IMG/VR virus record: IMGVR_UViG_3300035666_002348
Location: 1 to 27,963 of that record
Origin: a virus
Direction: 5' to 3' (one strand)
DNA length: 27,963 nt
The translations under genes were made by a program, and so were the position numbers. Below, piece by piece: positions 6,054 through 14,748 of this stretch. The number at the start of each line of letters is the position of its first letter. Within the stretch, counting starts at the first letter, position 1. The notes beneath the pieces are model-generated. The model ran no database searches, was not told the DNA's origin, and saw nothing but the letters and a program-made list of their open reading frames with translations.

Positions 6054-7256
6054 TCACTGCACCCGCTCGACGACGGCGCCGCGGATCTGCGGCCCCGAAG
6101 CCGTGGCGGCGTTGAGCGACAACCACAGCAGCAGGCAGGACCCATCGTAGCAGCGCGGGCCCACGGCGTTGCTCTGTCCGCCGATCGCGAGCGTGCCCGT
6201 GTTGACCGCCGAGAACGGGACTGCGGCGACCTCGCGGTAGATCAGGAGCGAGATCGTGCCCGTGGCGAGGCTCGTCCCGAGCGTGATCGACTGGATGGAG
6301 CGCACCCCACGCGAGCCCGCTGGCTGCAAGAACGGCACCACGGTGCCGATCACCGGCGTCGCAGGGATCACGGTCGGGATCACGGCGGACAGCGTGGCGA
6401 CCCGCGCGTTCCCGTCGCTGTCGGTGTAGTTCACCGTGGCGTTGCTGATGGCGCCGGCGTTGGTCGCAGCGGCCACGAACAGCAGCGCGATCCCGTAGCC
6501 CTCTCCGTTGCTGCTGCCGTTCACGTCGCGCGCGGGCAGCGTCGGGGTCGTGATCGCCTGCGCGGTGGTGGTCGTGACCACGAGCCCGGAGTTGCACCAG
6601 ACGACATCCACCAGCATCGCGCCGCCGGCGATCGAGTTGGAGCCGCTGAGGAGGTCCAGGCTGGTGACGTAGCCGGACGTGGCGTTCGCCCACGGGATGC
6701 ACCCGGCGTCCGTGCTGGTCGTCCCGTCGGTCACGCGGCCGTTGACCCCGGGCGTCCCTGGTGCCCACGGGCCCGGGATCCCGGCGTCCTTCGCCGTCGA
6801 GTACCAGTACCCAGCGGCCTCTGGGACTGTGCAGGATTTCTGCACCATGAAGGGGCGGCCCGCGCGTGCCGTCCCGACTCCGGGGCGCGGATCGCCGCTG
6901 GCCATCAGCACCCGCCAGCCCCCGCCGGCCTCGTACTGCAGGGCCTCCCCGGGGCCGAGCCGGCAGGGGCACAGCGGGCGGGCGGTGGTCCCGTCCCACA
7001 GGTCGATCGAGGTGGTGACGGTGGCGCTCGACGAGGTGTTCCGCAGGGTGAGCGACTTCACCACGCGTTTCCCGCTCGCCGGCGAGCCCACGATCGTGGT
7101 GGTCGTCGCCGAGGAGATCGAGCCCGGCGCCACCGCGTCGATCGTGATCGAGCTCGCGGCGTCGTCACCGTAGCTCGCGGCGTAGTGGAGCACGTCGGTG
7201 GTCGTCGTGGTGACCCGCAGCGTGGTGGTGGTCGTCAGGACGATGCCGAGGGACAT
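6054..7256 (-). CDS. Tail-associated structural protein, Thr-rich
   Basis: This 400-residue protein starts at ATG 7256, overlapping the fibre gene stop. The N-terminus is Thr-rich (VLTTTTTLRVTTTTTDVLHY) and is followed by beta-type sequence such as SLTLRNTSSSATVTTSIDLW and RLGPGEALQYEAGGGWRVL, typical of small phage beta-sandwich modules. A short Gly/Pro stretch (AGIPGPWAPGTPG) sits near residue 170. The C-terminal part has RGVRSIQSITLG, a run of strands, and ends GAVVERVQ. A pattern of two or three stacked beta domains suggests a fibre or tip component. No enzymatic motif is seen. Confidence 0.6.
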   Translation of the reverse strand: MSLGIVLTTTTTLRVTTTTTDVLHYAASYGDDAASSITIDAVAPGSISSATTTTIVGSPASGKRVVKSLTLRNTSSSATVTTSIDLWDGTTARPLCPCRLGPGEALQYEAGGGWRVLMASGDPRPGVGTARAGRPFMVQKSCTVPEAAGYWYSTAKDAGIPGPWAPGTPGVNGRVTDGTTSTDAGCIPWANATSGYVTSLDLLSGSNSIAGGAMLVDVVWCNSGLVVTTTTAQAITTPTLPARDVNGSSNGEGYGIALLFVAAATNAGAISNATVNYTDSDGNARVATLSAVIPTVIPATPVIGTVVPFLQPAGSRGVRSIQSITLGTSLATGTISLLIYREVAAVPFSAVNTGTLAIGGQSNAVGPRCYDGSCLLLWLSLNAATASGPQIRGAVVERVQ

Positions 7257-7909
7257 CAGAGGCCTCCGAACAGGGCGAGGCGCCGAGCGCCGGTGACGAG
7301 CGCGGACCCCGCCGTGCTGACGAAGGCCTCCGACGCGAGCTGCTCCCACGCCGCGCCGGAGTAGTACTCGAGCACGCCGAGGGTCGTGCTCGCCCGGAGC
7401 CGGCCCGCGGTGCTGGCGCCGCGCTGCCCGGTCGTCCCGATCGGCAGGACCATCCCGCCGGTGCCGGGGACCGTCGGGTTGCTCGCGAGGCCGATCGTGG
7501 GCGCGCCGGACACGCCGGATCCGTTGGCCACCGCCACCTCGTCGGTGGTCCCGGCGATCGTGCGCACCGTCCACCCCGAGCCGGTCCGAACGGCGACGCC
7601 GGTGGACGCCAGGGCCGCGATCGCGGTCAGATCGGCGTCCAGCGGCTGGTAGTGGGCGGCGTAGTCGGTAGACAGGGCGGTCACGACACCGGTGCGGCCG
7701 AACACCGAGGACACGGAGCCGCCCCCGCCTCCGCCGCCCGACAGCAAGGTCCACGTCCCCGTCGTGGCCTCCACGAGGACGTACGGGTCGTTGGTGGTGG
7801 TGTCGACCCAGTGGTCGCCCAGGCGGTACCCGGCGGCCGAGTCCTCGGCGGTCGTGGGCGCCACGCTGTCGGAGTACCAGCGGCGAAGTCCGAGCCCGCG
7901 AACAGCCAT
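7256..7909 (-). CDS. Tail fibre protein
   Basis: This 217-residue protein carries recognisable phage fibre features: an N-terminal GDHWVDTTTNDPYVLVEATT segment, a run of eight Gly at about residues 58-65, then VSSVFGRTGVVTALSTDYAA and YQPLDADLTAIAALA. These are typical short repeats of receptor-binding fibres. The C-terminus (GRLRASTTLGVLEYYSGAAW) resembles the common fibre end pattern. It probably attaches to the tail tip and contacts the host. It starts at ATG 7909, just downstream of the hub-like gene. Confidence 0.75.
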   Translation of the reverse strand: MAVRGLGLRRWYSDSVAPTTAEDSAAGYRLGDHWVDTTTNDPYVLVEATTGTWTLLSGGGGGGGSVSSVFGRTGVVTALSTDYAAHYQPLDADLTAIAALASTGVAVRTGSGWTVRTIAGTTDEVAVANGSGVSGAPTIGLASNPTVPGTGGMVLPIGTTGQRGASTAGRLRASTTLGVLEYYSGAAWEQLASEAFVSTAGSALVTGARRLALFGGL

Positions 7910-7912
7910 CGG

Positions 7913-9469
7913 TCAGCCCTCCAGCCGGACGGTCAGCAGCGTGCGGCGCGTGGTGCGCACGACCCCGGGGCGGACCAGGCCGAGCCGGGCCGTCCCTCCG
8001 TCCCGCACCTCGACGGTGTCGCCGGCGCGGACGACCCGGCCCAGCTCGACGGAGCCCTCGAACTCCGCCACCACCCCGGGCAGGGTGAACAGCTCGACGT
8101 GGCGGCGGGCGATGGCCCACGCGGTGGCGACGTCGCTCGTCTGCGCCCACACCTCGCGCACCGGGAGCGCGTCGGCCGGCGCATCGGGAGCCAGCAGCTC
8201 GCGCGCACGGATGCAGGTGGGGTGCACGATCTGCCTGCTGAACGAGCCCGGCGCGAACGTCAGCTCCGGGACGTACTCGACGCGCAGCGCCCACGAGTCG
8301 GTGCCGTGGCGGCCGTACCAGACCCGCGTCACCACGCCGGGGGTGTCCAGCTCCTCGTCGGCGTAGGGTCCCGTCCGCGTGACCTGGTACCCGCCCGAAG
8401 AGCCGCGCGTCGACAGCACCGCCCGCAGGCGCGTCACGTCGGGGGCGGTCTGGCGGGCGCGGTAGTAGACGCCCGCGGGGCCTTCGACGCGGTCGACAAG
8501 GCACGCCGCGAGGATGCCCTGCGACGCCCACTCTTCCCAGGTGATGTCCGGGTCGTTGATCGCGGCGTCGACGAGGAAGCGATCGAGGTCGACCCGGGCA
8601 GCGCGGATCGCCTGCAGGTCGTACTGGACCCGGCCAGGGCGGAACAGCGCGCCCCACAGGAGGACCGAGCCGAGCCCCCGCACGAGCTCGCCCTCGAGCA
8701 GTACACCGCCGCCGTTGGGCCAGGCCGCGAACAGGTTTGAGCCGCGATCGGGGGCGAACGTGCTCGGCACCAGCACCGTCGCGACCGGGGACCCGTCGGC
8801 GTCGACGGACTGCTCGATCGGCATCGACTGCCCGGTGAGGGAGGCGGCGACGGTGAAGTCGTACACGGTGACGTCGGTGGCGTGCACGACGTGCGAGGCG
8901 ACAGCGTACCGCGTGACGAAGCCGAGGATGGCGTCGAAGTACATCGGCGTGACCTCGACCAGCGGGGAGCTGGGGATCGGCAACGTGCCGGCGCCTGGCG
9001 TGCCGATGACGACCGGGATCCCCTCGCCGTAGCTATCTTCGGGCAGGGAGCTCCACCCGATCGTACTGGCCGTGGCGTGGGGGGCGAGGACGCGGGCCGA
9101 CAGGTCGGCGGCCGCCAGCTCGAGCCCCAGCACCAGCCGCCCCGGTGCCTCGGGGTCGTCCCAACTCGCGGTCGACACCACGCCGCGCATGAGGACTGCG
9201 GCGTCCTCGAGCTGCTGGCCGGGGTGCCACATCCGCAGCACCGCCTCGCGGCCGACCCACGGACCCGCCACCCGCCGCACGGTGTCGGCGTCCGCCAGGC
9301 GCACCGCGACCACCACGGCTTCCACGTCGTCGGGTACCTCGGGCTCGTCCAGGCCCGAGGGGAACCGGACCGTCCCGCCCGCGCTCGGCACGTCCACCGC
9401 CGACGTCGCGACGCGGACCGACCCGCCGCCGCCGAGCACCTCGAGCAGCATCGCCGGGACGTCCGCCAC
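7913..9469 (-). CDS. Tail tip/hub-like structural protein
   Basis: This 518-residue protein starts at GTG 9469, one base after the upstream stop. It is made of beta-rich domains without a catalytic motif. Examples are VLMRGVVSTASWDDPEAPGR near residue 92, GIPVVIGTPGAGTLPIP near 149, and a C-terminal FEGSVELGRVVRAGDTVEVR module that looks like a tail-hub beta-barrel. Its position between the large tail-tip protein and the fibre is where siphoviruses encode the baseplate hub or Tal-type protein. Assignment rests mainly on position and fold style. Confidence 0.6.
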   Translation of the reverse strand: MADVPAMLLEVLGGGGSVRVATSAVDVPSAGGTVRFPSGLDEPEVPDDVEAVVVAVRLADADTVRRVAGPWVGREAVLRMWHPGQQLEDAAVLMRGVVSTASWDDPEAPGRLVLGLELAAADLSARVLAPHATASTIGWSSLPEDSYGEGIPVVIGTPGAGTLPIPSSPLVEVTPMYFDAILGFVTRYAVASHVVHATDVTVYDFTVAASLTGQSMPIEQSVDADGSPVATVLVPSTFAPDRGSNLFAAWPNGGGVLLEGELVRGLGSVLLWGALFRPGRVQYDLQAIRAARVDLDRFLVDAAINDPDITWEEWASQGILAACLVDRVEGPAGVYYRARQTAPDVTRLRAVLSTRGSSGGYQVTRTGPYADEELDTPGVVTRVWYGRHGTDSWALRVEYVPELTFAPGSFSRQIVHPTCIRARELLAPDAPADALPVREVWAQTSDVATAWAIARRHVELFTLPGVVAEFEGSVELGRVVRAGDTVEVRDGGTARLGLVRPGVVRTTRRTLLTVRLEG

Positions 9470-9470
9470 G

Positions 9471-12400
9471 TCAGACCGCCTCGACGATGATCAGCGTTCC
9501 GAACCGGACGAACTCGCCGTCGTCGGGGTCGTCGCGCCCGCCCTGCTGCGTACGGACCTCGCCCTCGACGTACCCGACGAGCCACCGCGTGGGGTCGGTG
9601 ACCGTGCCCACCGACTCGCTCGCGTGGTCGCCGAGGAGCACGAGCACCGGCAGGGCCCCGCCCTCGGCGCTCTCGATCAGACCCTCGACCTGGCCGCGCA
9701 CGTCGTCGCGGGCGACCCGGGTCGAGCCGCTGGCGGTGCCGAGCCAGCCCGCCGTCGCTGCGGTGTTGTCGACGTGCCGCGCCTCGAGCTGGCCCTCGTC
9801 CCAGTTGAGGGTCAGCGACCGGCGGGAGGGGCCGAGCTGCGTCCGCCGGTCGGTGTTCGCGACGTCGAGGTCGCTCCCCACGTTGGGCGCGCGACCCCAC
9901 TCGTAGCCGGGGCTCCACTGCTTGCCGAGCGGCACGCCGCCGAACAGATACGCCGCCCCGATCTGGTAGTAGTCGTTGGCGGCCTCGGTGGACGCGATCA
10001 GCAGCGACCACCACCGGTAGCGGATCGTGGCGCTCGGCGAGGCGTGCGCGACCGCCACGCCCGCGGGCCACACGAGCTCGCAGTCCGCCGTGGCGCCCGG
10101 CGAGCCGGCGATCTCGGCGCGCTCGACGTACACGGTGACGGTGGGCCCCGTGGCGGGGTCCGACCAGTAGCCCGCGGTGTTGTCGCGGATGGTCGCCACG
10201 AACGGCCCGCCGGCCGAGGCGTTGGCGTCGTACACGATGTGGCCGCCGCGGAGCTCCCCTCGGCGGATGTACCGGGCCCCGACCACGGTGCCGGCGACTG
10301 GGCGGAGGGTGTCGCCGACCAGGGCGCCGGTCAGGCCGGTGAAGCCCTGCGCGAGGTCGACCACGAGGATCGACTGCCACGTCGGGGACGCGTCGTCCGG
10401 CGCGGCTTCCAGCGTGATCGTCCGCACGTTGCACCCGCGGACCGCCAGCGCGATCGTGCCGCCGCCGGCCCCGATCTCGGTGTCGTAGCCGAGGTCCAGC
10501 GCGATCCGCTGGTCGGCACCGGGCGCCACCGACCGCCAGGCCACCGACGGCGAGGGCTCGACGGTGGGCAGCAGGGCCTCGACGGGGTGGCCGTGGGCCG
10601 CCGGGAGGCCGTACACCTCGCCGGGGATGGCCGGACCACCTCGCACCCGGGCCAGCGCCAGGCGCTCGCGGACGGGGTCGTGCAGGTCGGGCAGGTAGTA
10701 GCTCGACGCGCCCACGCCGGTCTGGTCGAGGCCCTCGACGAGCGCGGTGTACACACCCTTCGCGCGGACGTACCACCAAGAGTGGATGCAGTTCGCGACG
10801 CCCACGATCTGGCCCCACCGACATCGAACGTTCGATGACGCGGAGGCGCCGGACCCCTGCGTCGACCACGTCAGAGCCACCCACTTCGTGGTCCCGTCGG
10901 TCCGGTGCGCGACGTACCCGTCCGCCCCACGGAACGCGACGCGCACGTGGTACCGGCCGGAGGCGGTGACCTTGCCCGTCAGCCACGCGGCCCCCTCCTC
11001 GTCGCGTACGCGGTATCCGCCCTCGTCGTGCCACACGGTGAGGCGCCGCACGGCCGCGCTGTTGCGGGCGCGGAGCTCGAGCCCGATCCCCTGGTCGTTC
11101 GGGGTCGTGTCGGTGGTCCCGCCGTCGTTGGTGACCTCGATGCAGTACTCCGCCGACGCCTCGTTCTCGTCGCCGGTGTAGACGTCCAGGTCGTAGCAGA
11201 TCTGATCCGCGGCGCCTCCGCTGTACAGCGTGAGCCCCAGCGCGGCGCCGATGAGGCTCGACGTGCCGGGGCCCGTGAGGGTCCAGGCCGGACCGTCGAG
11301 GAGGATGCTCGTCGGGTCCAAGGAGCCGGACCACACGCCGTCCGTGCGCCCTGCACCGGATTCGGCCCAATCGTTGCCGTCGCGCCCCGGGCCATGCCAG
11401 CCGCCAAGGTGGACGTAACCGTAGCCGTACGACCGGTAGGCGCAGGCGAACCCGCCTGCGGGGTGAGGAACCGCGCGCACGCTCCAGTTGTCGGTGCGCG
11501 CCACGGCCGAGGCCGCCGTCCAGGTGACGCCGCTGTCGACGGAGAACTTGACCGCGGTCTGCGCCCCGCCGCCGCTCCCGCTGTACCAGACCCAGATGGA
11601 GCCGTTCGTGTCGATCCCGATACTGCACGCCGAGCACGTCGGGATCTTGACCACCTCGACGTAGTCGACGGCGCTGGGGTCGTCGAAGGCGGACGCGAGG
11701 CGGCGGAACCGGATCGAGTCGTCACCGGCGTCGTCCTCGTTCGTGATGACCCCGAGCCATCCGTCCGGGTGCCGCGCCACGTCGACGGAGTAGGCGGTGA
11801 TCGTCCCGGTCTGGCTCCACGTCCGCCCGAGGTCGTAGCTCGCCGCGAACCGCGCCGCGGGCGCGCTCGAGATGCCGACCCACAGGACGGCGCCGGCGGC
11901 GTCGAAGGCCGCGCGGTGCTTGATCTGGTGGTCCACACCGGTCGCGGCGGTGAACGTCGGGGTCCCGGTGAACGCGTCGTACAGCGCGCCGGAGGCATCG
12001 ACCGTGGTCCAGGTCGCGCCGTGGTCGTCGGTGCACACCACCAGCGTGGGCGCGAAGCTCCAGAGGCGGCCGGTCCCGGGCTGGTACGCGATCGCCGCGG
12101 CGTCGCCGAGGTCCGGCGTCGTGCCGGCACTGGTGAGCGTCCCGAGCCCGAGCGCTCCCCAGGGGTCGAAGATGCCGAGCTCGTCGGCGGCGGTCGTCCC
12201 GAGGAGGATCGCGACACGGCCCGACACGTCGTCGAACGCGGCGTCGTGGCGCGTCGACGGGGCCGGGGACGTGGTCGTCCAGCGGCGGTAGTCGGTGATC
12301 GTGACCGGAGGCTGGTACCCACGCAGCTCGGCGAGGGTCTCGCCGTCCAGGTAGTACCCCCAGCCGAGGCCATCCCCGCCGGGGGTCGGGTACCCAGCCT

Positions 12401-12596
12401 GGGTCGTGACGAGCGTGGCGTCGACGTACTGCGCGCCCACCACCGCGGGGTCCAGCCGGCCGCCGGTCGGTGGCTCGGCAAGGCCGGGGCGCGGGTCGCC
12501 CTCGGTCGCGTCGCTGTTCACGTCGTCGACGAACGCTGCGCGCCAGCGGGGATCGAGGACGCCGAACAACCGAAGTGGACGGTCTACCTGCGCCAT
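9471..12596 (-). CDS. Large tail protein with three Asp-box (sialidase/BNR-type) repeats
   Basis: This 1041-residue protein starts at ATG 12596 (ATGA overlap with the tape measure stop). Asp-boxes of the S-x-D-x-G-x-T-W type occur at about residues 188-196 (CTDDHGATW), 252-260 (ASYDLGRTW) and 352-359 (SVDSGVTW), so residues about 100-400 probably form a beta-propeller. A LamG-like lectin region may follow (about 430-590, with GIGLELRARNSAAVRRLTVW). The C-terminal third has tail-type domains, including QIGAAYLFGGVPLG and EWGRAPNVGSDLDVANTDRR. The known role of Asp-box propellers is glycan binding or cleavage; the sialidase catalytic Arg triad cannot be confirmed. Likely host-surface recognition at the tail tip. 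Confidence 0.7.
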   Translation of the reverse strand: MAQVDRPLRLFGVLDPRWRAAFVDDVNSDATEGDPRPGLAEPPTGGRLDPAVVGAQYVDATLVTTQAGYPTPGGDGLGWGYYLDGETLAELRGYQPPVTITDYRRWTTTSPAPSTRHDAAFDDVSGRVAILLGTTAADELGIFDPWGALGLGTLTSAGTTPDLGDAAAIAYQPGTGRLWSFAPTLVVCTDDHGATWTTVDASGALYDAFTGTPTFTAATGVDHQIKHRAAFDAAGAVLWVGISSAPAARFAASYDLGRTWSQTGTITAYSVDVARHPDGWLGVITNEDDAGDDSIRFRRLASAFDDPSAVDYVEVVKIPTCSACSIGIDTNGSIWVWYSGSGGGAQTAVKFSVDSGVTWTAASAVARTDNWSVRAVPHPAGGFACAYRSYGYGYVHLGGWHGPGRDGNDWAESGAGRTDGVWSGSLDPTSILLDGPAWTLTGPGTSSLIGAALGLTLYSGGAADQICYDLDVYTGDENEASAEYCIEVTNDGGTTDTTPNDQGIGLELRARNSAAVRRLTVWHDEGGYRVRDEEGAAWLTGKVTASGRYHVRVAFRGADGYVAHRTDGTTKWVALTWSTQGSGASASSNVRCRWGQIVGVANCIHSWWYVRAKGVYTALVEGLDQTGVGASSYYLPDLHDPVRERLALARVRGGPAIPGEVYGLPAAHGHPVEALLPTVEPSPSVAWRSVAPGADQRIALDLGYDTEIGAGGGTIALAVRGCNVRTITLEAAPDDASPTWQSILVVDLAQGFTGLTGALVGDTLRPVAGTVVGARYIRRGELRGGHIVYDANASAGGPFVATIRDNTAGYWSDPATGPTVTVYVERAEIAGSPGATADCELVWPAGVAVAHASPSATIRYRWWSLLIASTEAANDYYQIGAAYLFGGVPLGKQWSPGYEWGRAPNVGSDLDVANTDRRTQLGPSRRSLTLNWDEGQLEARHVDNTAATAGWLGTASGSTRVARDDVRGQVEGLIESAEGGALPVLVLLGDHASESVGTVTDPTRWLVGYVEGEVRTQQGGRDDPDDGEFVRFGTLIIVEAV

Positions 12597-14338
12597 CAGC
12601 CTCTCCTCCGCACGTACCCAGGAGGGGGACCGGCCGACACGCCACGTCCCGAGCGCGCCGCCCTGGCCATCGACCGGCCCACCTGCCGCCCGTCGAGGTA
12701 CACGTCCGCGGGCCCGCCACCGGCCCCAGCCCCCGACAGGCTCCGCAGCGGGGACAGACCCTGGTTCAGCACGCGCACGAGTTGGTCCATGGCGCGCTGG
12801 TTCAGCACGCCCTCGCCCTTGTGCAGGAGGACCGCGCCCTCGCCGTCGCCGCGGTCGGTGCCGCCGCCGAACAGGCTGGGGATCTTGGTGCTTGCGGCCT
12901 TCCCGATCTGGATGCCGGAGGTCACGGTGGCCGTCGCGATCGCTGGGATATTGAAGGGTGGAGGCGCGGAAGCGATGGCCTGCGCGACGGCGGTGATCCC
13001 GGAGAGGATGGCGCTCGTGACAGCGACCTTCTTCTGGAAGATCGCGAGGTCGCGTGCCGACATCTTCCCGGCCTTCGCGTTCTTCTCCGCGTTCTCGACC
13101 GCGAGCTCGCCGAACTCGGCGTACACGTCGGACAGGGAGCCGACCGCGTCCAGCGCGAAGTCCCGCGCCGCCCGGTCGGCTTCCTTCTTCCTCTCCGCCG
13201 CCGCCTCGTAGGCCGCGATCTGCTTGTCGATCTCCGCGATGATGCCGTCGGTCCCGGCCTGGAAGCTCTCGACCTGGGACGCGATCGTCGCCTCGGTGAT
13301 CGCCTTCGCCTTCGCCGCGGCCTCCTCCTGCATGGCCGTCGTGCTGGCGTACAGGCCCCGCTGCATGGCGAGGTCGCGCTCGTAGTAGGTGGCCTTGTCC
13401 GCTTCGAGCGCTTTCAGCAGCTCGGCGTCGGCGGTCTCTTTCGCCTTGCGAGCGTCGGCCCCGGCCTTGGCGGCCGCCTTCTCGACCCGCTCCTCGTCCT
13501 TCCCGTGCTCGATCATGGCCGCGATGCGGGCCTTCTCGGCGTCCTGCAGCGAGACGACCGCGCGCACCTGCGTCTTCGTCGTCTGGACGTGGGCCTCGCC
13601 CTTGGCGGCCAGCGAGCCGAACGCCTTCTCGACCGCCCACAGCTCCCAGGAGATGGGGCTGATCCACCCCGCGATCTCGCGGATCGGCTCGAACGTGTCG
13701 TACACGGCCTTCGTGCCGACGGCGACGGAGCCGAGCGCGTCGATCAGGCCGACCGTGGCGTGCGCTGCGTCGGTGAGCGCGGGGGCGAACTCCGACCCGA
13801 CCGCCACCGTGAGGAGGTCCACCTCCCGGCGCAGGTCCTTGTTCGCCTCCTCGTAGTCCTGCAGCGACACGAGGGCGTCGTGCGGCAGCATCGCCGCGAG
13901 GCCCTGCTCCTTGAGCCGGTCGCGGGCCTCGACGGCGGCGTCCGCCATCGCCATGCTGGCCATGGCCAGGGCGCCGGCGACGACGACGGCCCCGGCCAGC
14001 CCGGCCCCGGCGATGGCGACACCGCCCAGCGCCGCGCTGGCCTGCCCCGCCTTCGGCACCAGCTCGAAGATGGCGTCGCCGAACTGGGCGAACGGCCCGC
14101 CCGCAAGGCTCGACACCTTCTTCCCGACGTCGCTCCACGACTTCGCGACGTTGTCGGCGACGCTGGCGTTCGCCTTGCCGAGCCCTGCGGCGTCCTTCGC
14201 GGCCTGCACGTAGAGGTTCTTCTGCAGCGCCGCCGCGCTCTTGTCCGCCGCCTGCGCCGTGATGCCGGGGATCTTCCCCATCTCGGCGCGGAACTTCTCG
14301 ATCTTCGCCTGAATCTCGAGGTCGATGCGCTCGCTCAT
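12596..14338 (-). CDS. Tape measure protein
   Basis: This 580-residue protein starts at ATG 14338. The order of features is characteristic: an N-terminal helical region, a hydrophobic Gly/Ala segment at about 103-131 (GGVAIAGAGLAGAVVVAGAL), long Ala/Lys/Glu-rich coiled coil from about 255 to 430 (AKAGADARKAKETADAELLK), another weakly hydrophobic stretch (AILSGITAVAQAIASAP), and a C-terminal KGEGVLNQRAMDQLVRVLNQ motif common in tape measure proteins. It sits downstream of the tail chaperone genes. By the usual rule of about 0.15 nm per residue the tail would be at most about 85-90 nm. Confidence 0.88.
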   Translation of the reverse strand: MSERIDLEIQAKIEKFRAEMGKIPGITAQAADKSAAALQKNLYVQAAKDAAGLGKANASVADNVAKSWSDVGKKVSSLAGGPFAQFGDAIFELVPKAGQASAALGGVAIAGAGLAGAVVVAGALAMASMAMADAAVEARDRLKEQGLAAMLPHDALVSLQDYEEANKDLRREVDLLTVAVGSEFAPALTDAAHATVGLIDALGSVAVGTKAVYDTFEPIREIAGWISPISWELWAVEKAFGSLAAKGEAHVQTTKTQVRAVVSLQDAEKARIAAMIEHGKDEERVEKAAAKAGADARKAKETADAELLKALEADKATYYERDLAMQRGLYASTTAMQEEAAAKAKAITEATIASQVESFQAGTDGIIAEIDKQIAAYEAAAERKKEADRAARDFALDAVGSLSDVYAEFGELAVENAEKNAKAGKMSARDLAIFQKKVAVTSAILSGITAVAQAIASAPPPFNIPAIATATVTSGIQIGKAASTKIPSLFGGGTDRGDGEGAVLLHKGEGVLNQRAMDQLVRVLNQGLSPLRSLSGAGAGGGPADVYLDGRQVGRSMARAARSGRGVSAGPPPGYVRRRG

Positions 14339-14748
14339 CGGCCACCACCAGCCGCGCCACGGCGGATCTTGTCGGCGATGCTGCGGAGCGCGTCACGCAC
14401 CGGCGTGTACACCAGCCGGATCGAGGGCAGCTTCGGGGACTGGTTGTGCTGGACGATGGCCCGCGAGTAGGGTGCGTCGTTGCGCAGCCGCCACGCCGGG
14501 TTGTCGGGGGTGCCGCTGTCGGTGAGGGAGAACGAGGCCTTGGAGCGCCCGGTGTCCACGGGCCACTGCCGAACGGCGTTGGCCTGGACCACCTTGAGCA
14601 TCGCCGCGATCTCGTGGTCGGCGGCGTCGCTGGTCCGCTCGACGAGCTCCCCGACGAGCGCCTCGACGTCGGTCGCCACCGTGACCGCCGCACCGCCACC
14701 ACCGCGCACGGCAGGAGCAGCCCGCGAGCCGGCGGGGTCAACGCGCAT
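14335..14748 (-). CDS. HK97 gp10-like tail/head-tail joining protein
   Basis: This 137-residue protein starts at ATG 14748 (an in-frame GTG at 14754 is an alternative). The core pattern is that of the HK97 gp10 family: a helix with IAAMLKVVQANAVRQW, then PVDTGRSKASFSLT, then RLRNDAPYSRAIVQHN. Members act in head-tail joining or tail completion. The start overlaps the end of the chaperone extension by 11 bases and the stop overlaps the tape measure start. Its place between chaperones and tape measure is unusual; it is more often found before the tail terminator and major tail protein. Confidence 0.75.
   Translation of the reverse strand: MRVDPAGSRAAPAVRGGGGAAVTVATDVEALVGELVERTSDAADHEIAAMLKVVQANAVRQWPVDTGRSKASFSLTDSGTPDNPAWRLRNDAPYSRAIVQHNQSPKLPSIRLVYTPVRDALRSIADKIRRGAAGGGR

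Noticed and set aside
7722-7740. CCG-rich tandem run as a possible microsatellite
   Set aside because: It encodes the glycine linker of the tail fibre and needs no other explanation.
8434-11637. A 1067-codon minus-strand frame antiphase to the tail genes
   Set aside because: Arg/Pro/Gly-rich composition typical of a shadow frame in high-GC DNA; it conflicts with two well-supported tail genes.
12470-14470. A 666-codon plus-strand frame opposite the tape measure gene
   Set aside because: It is the complement of the coiled-coil region and reads as Arg/Leu/Gly-rich repeats with no domain; the minus-strand gene is clearly coding.
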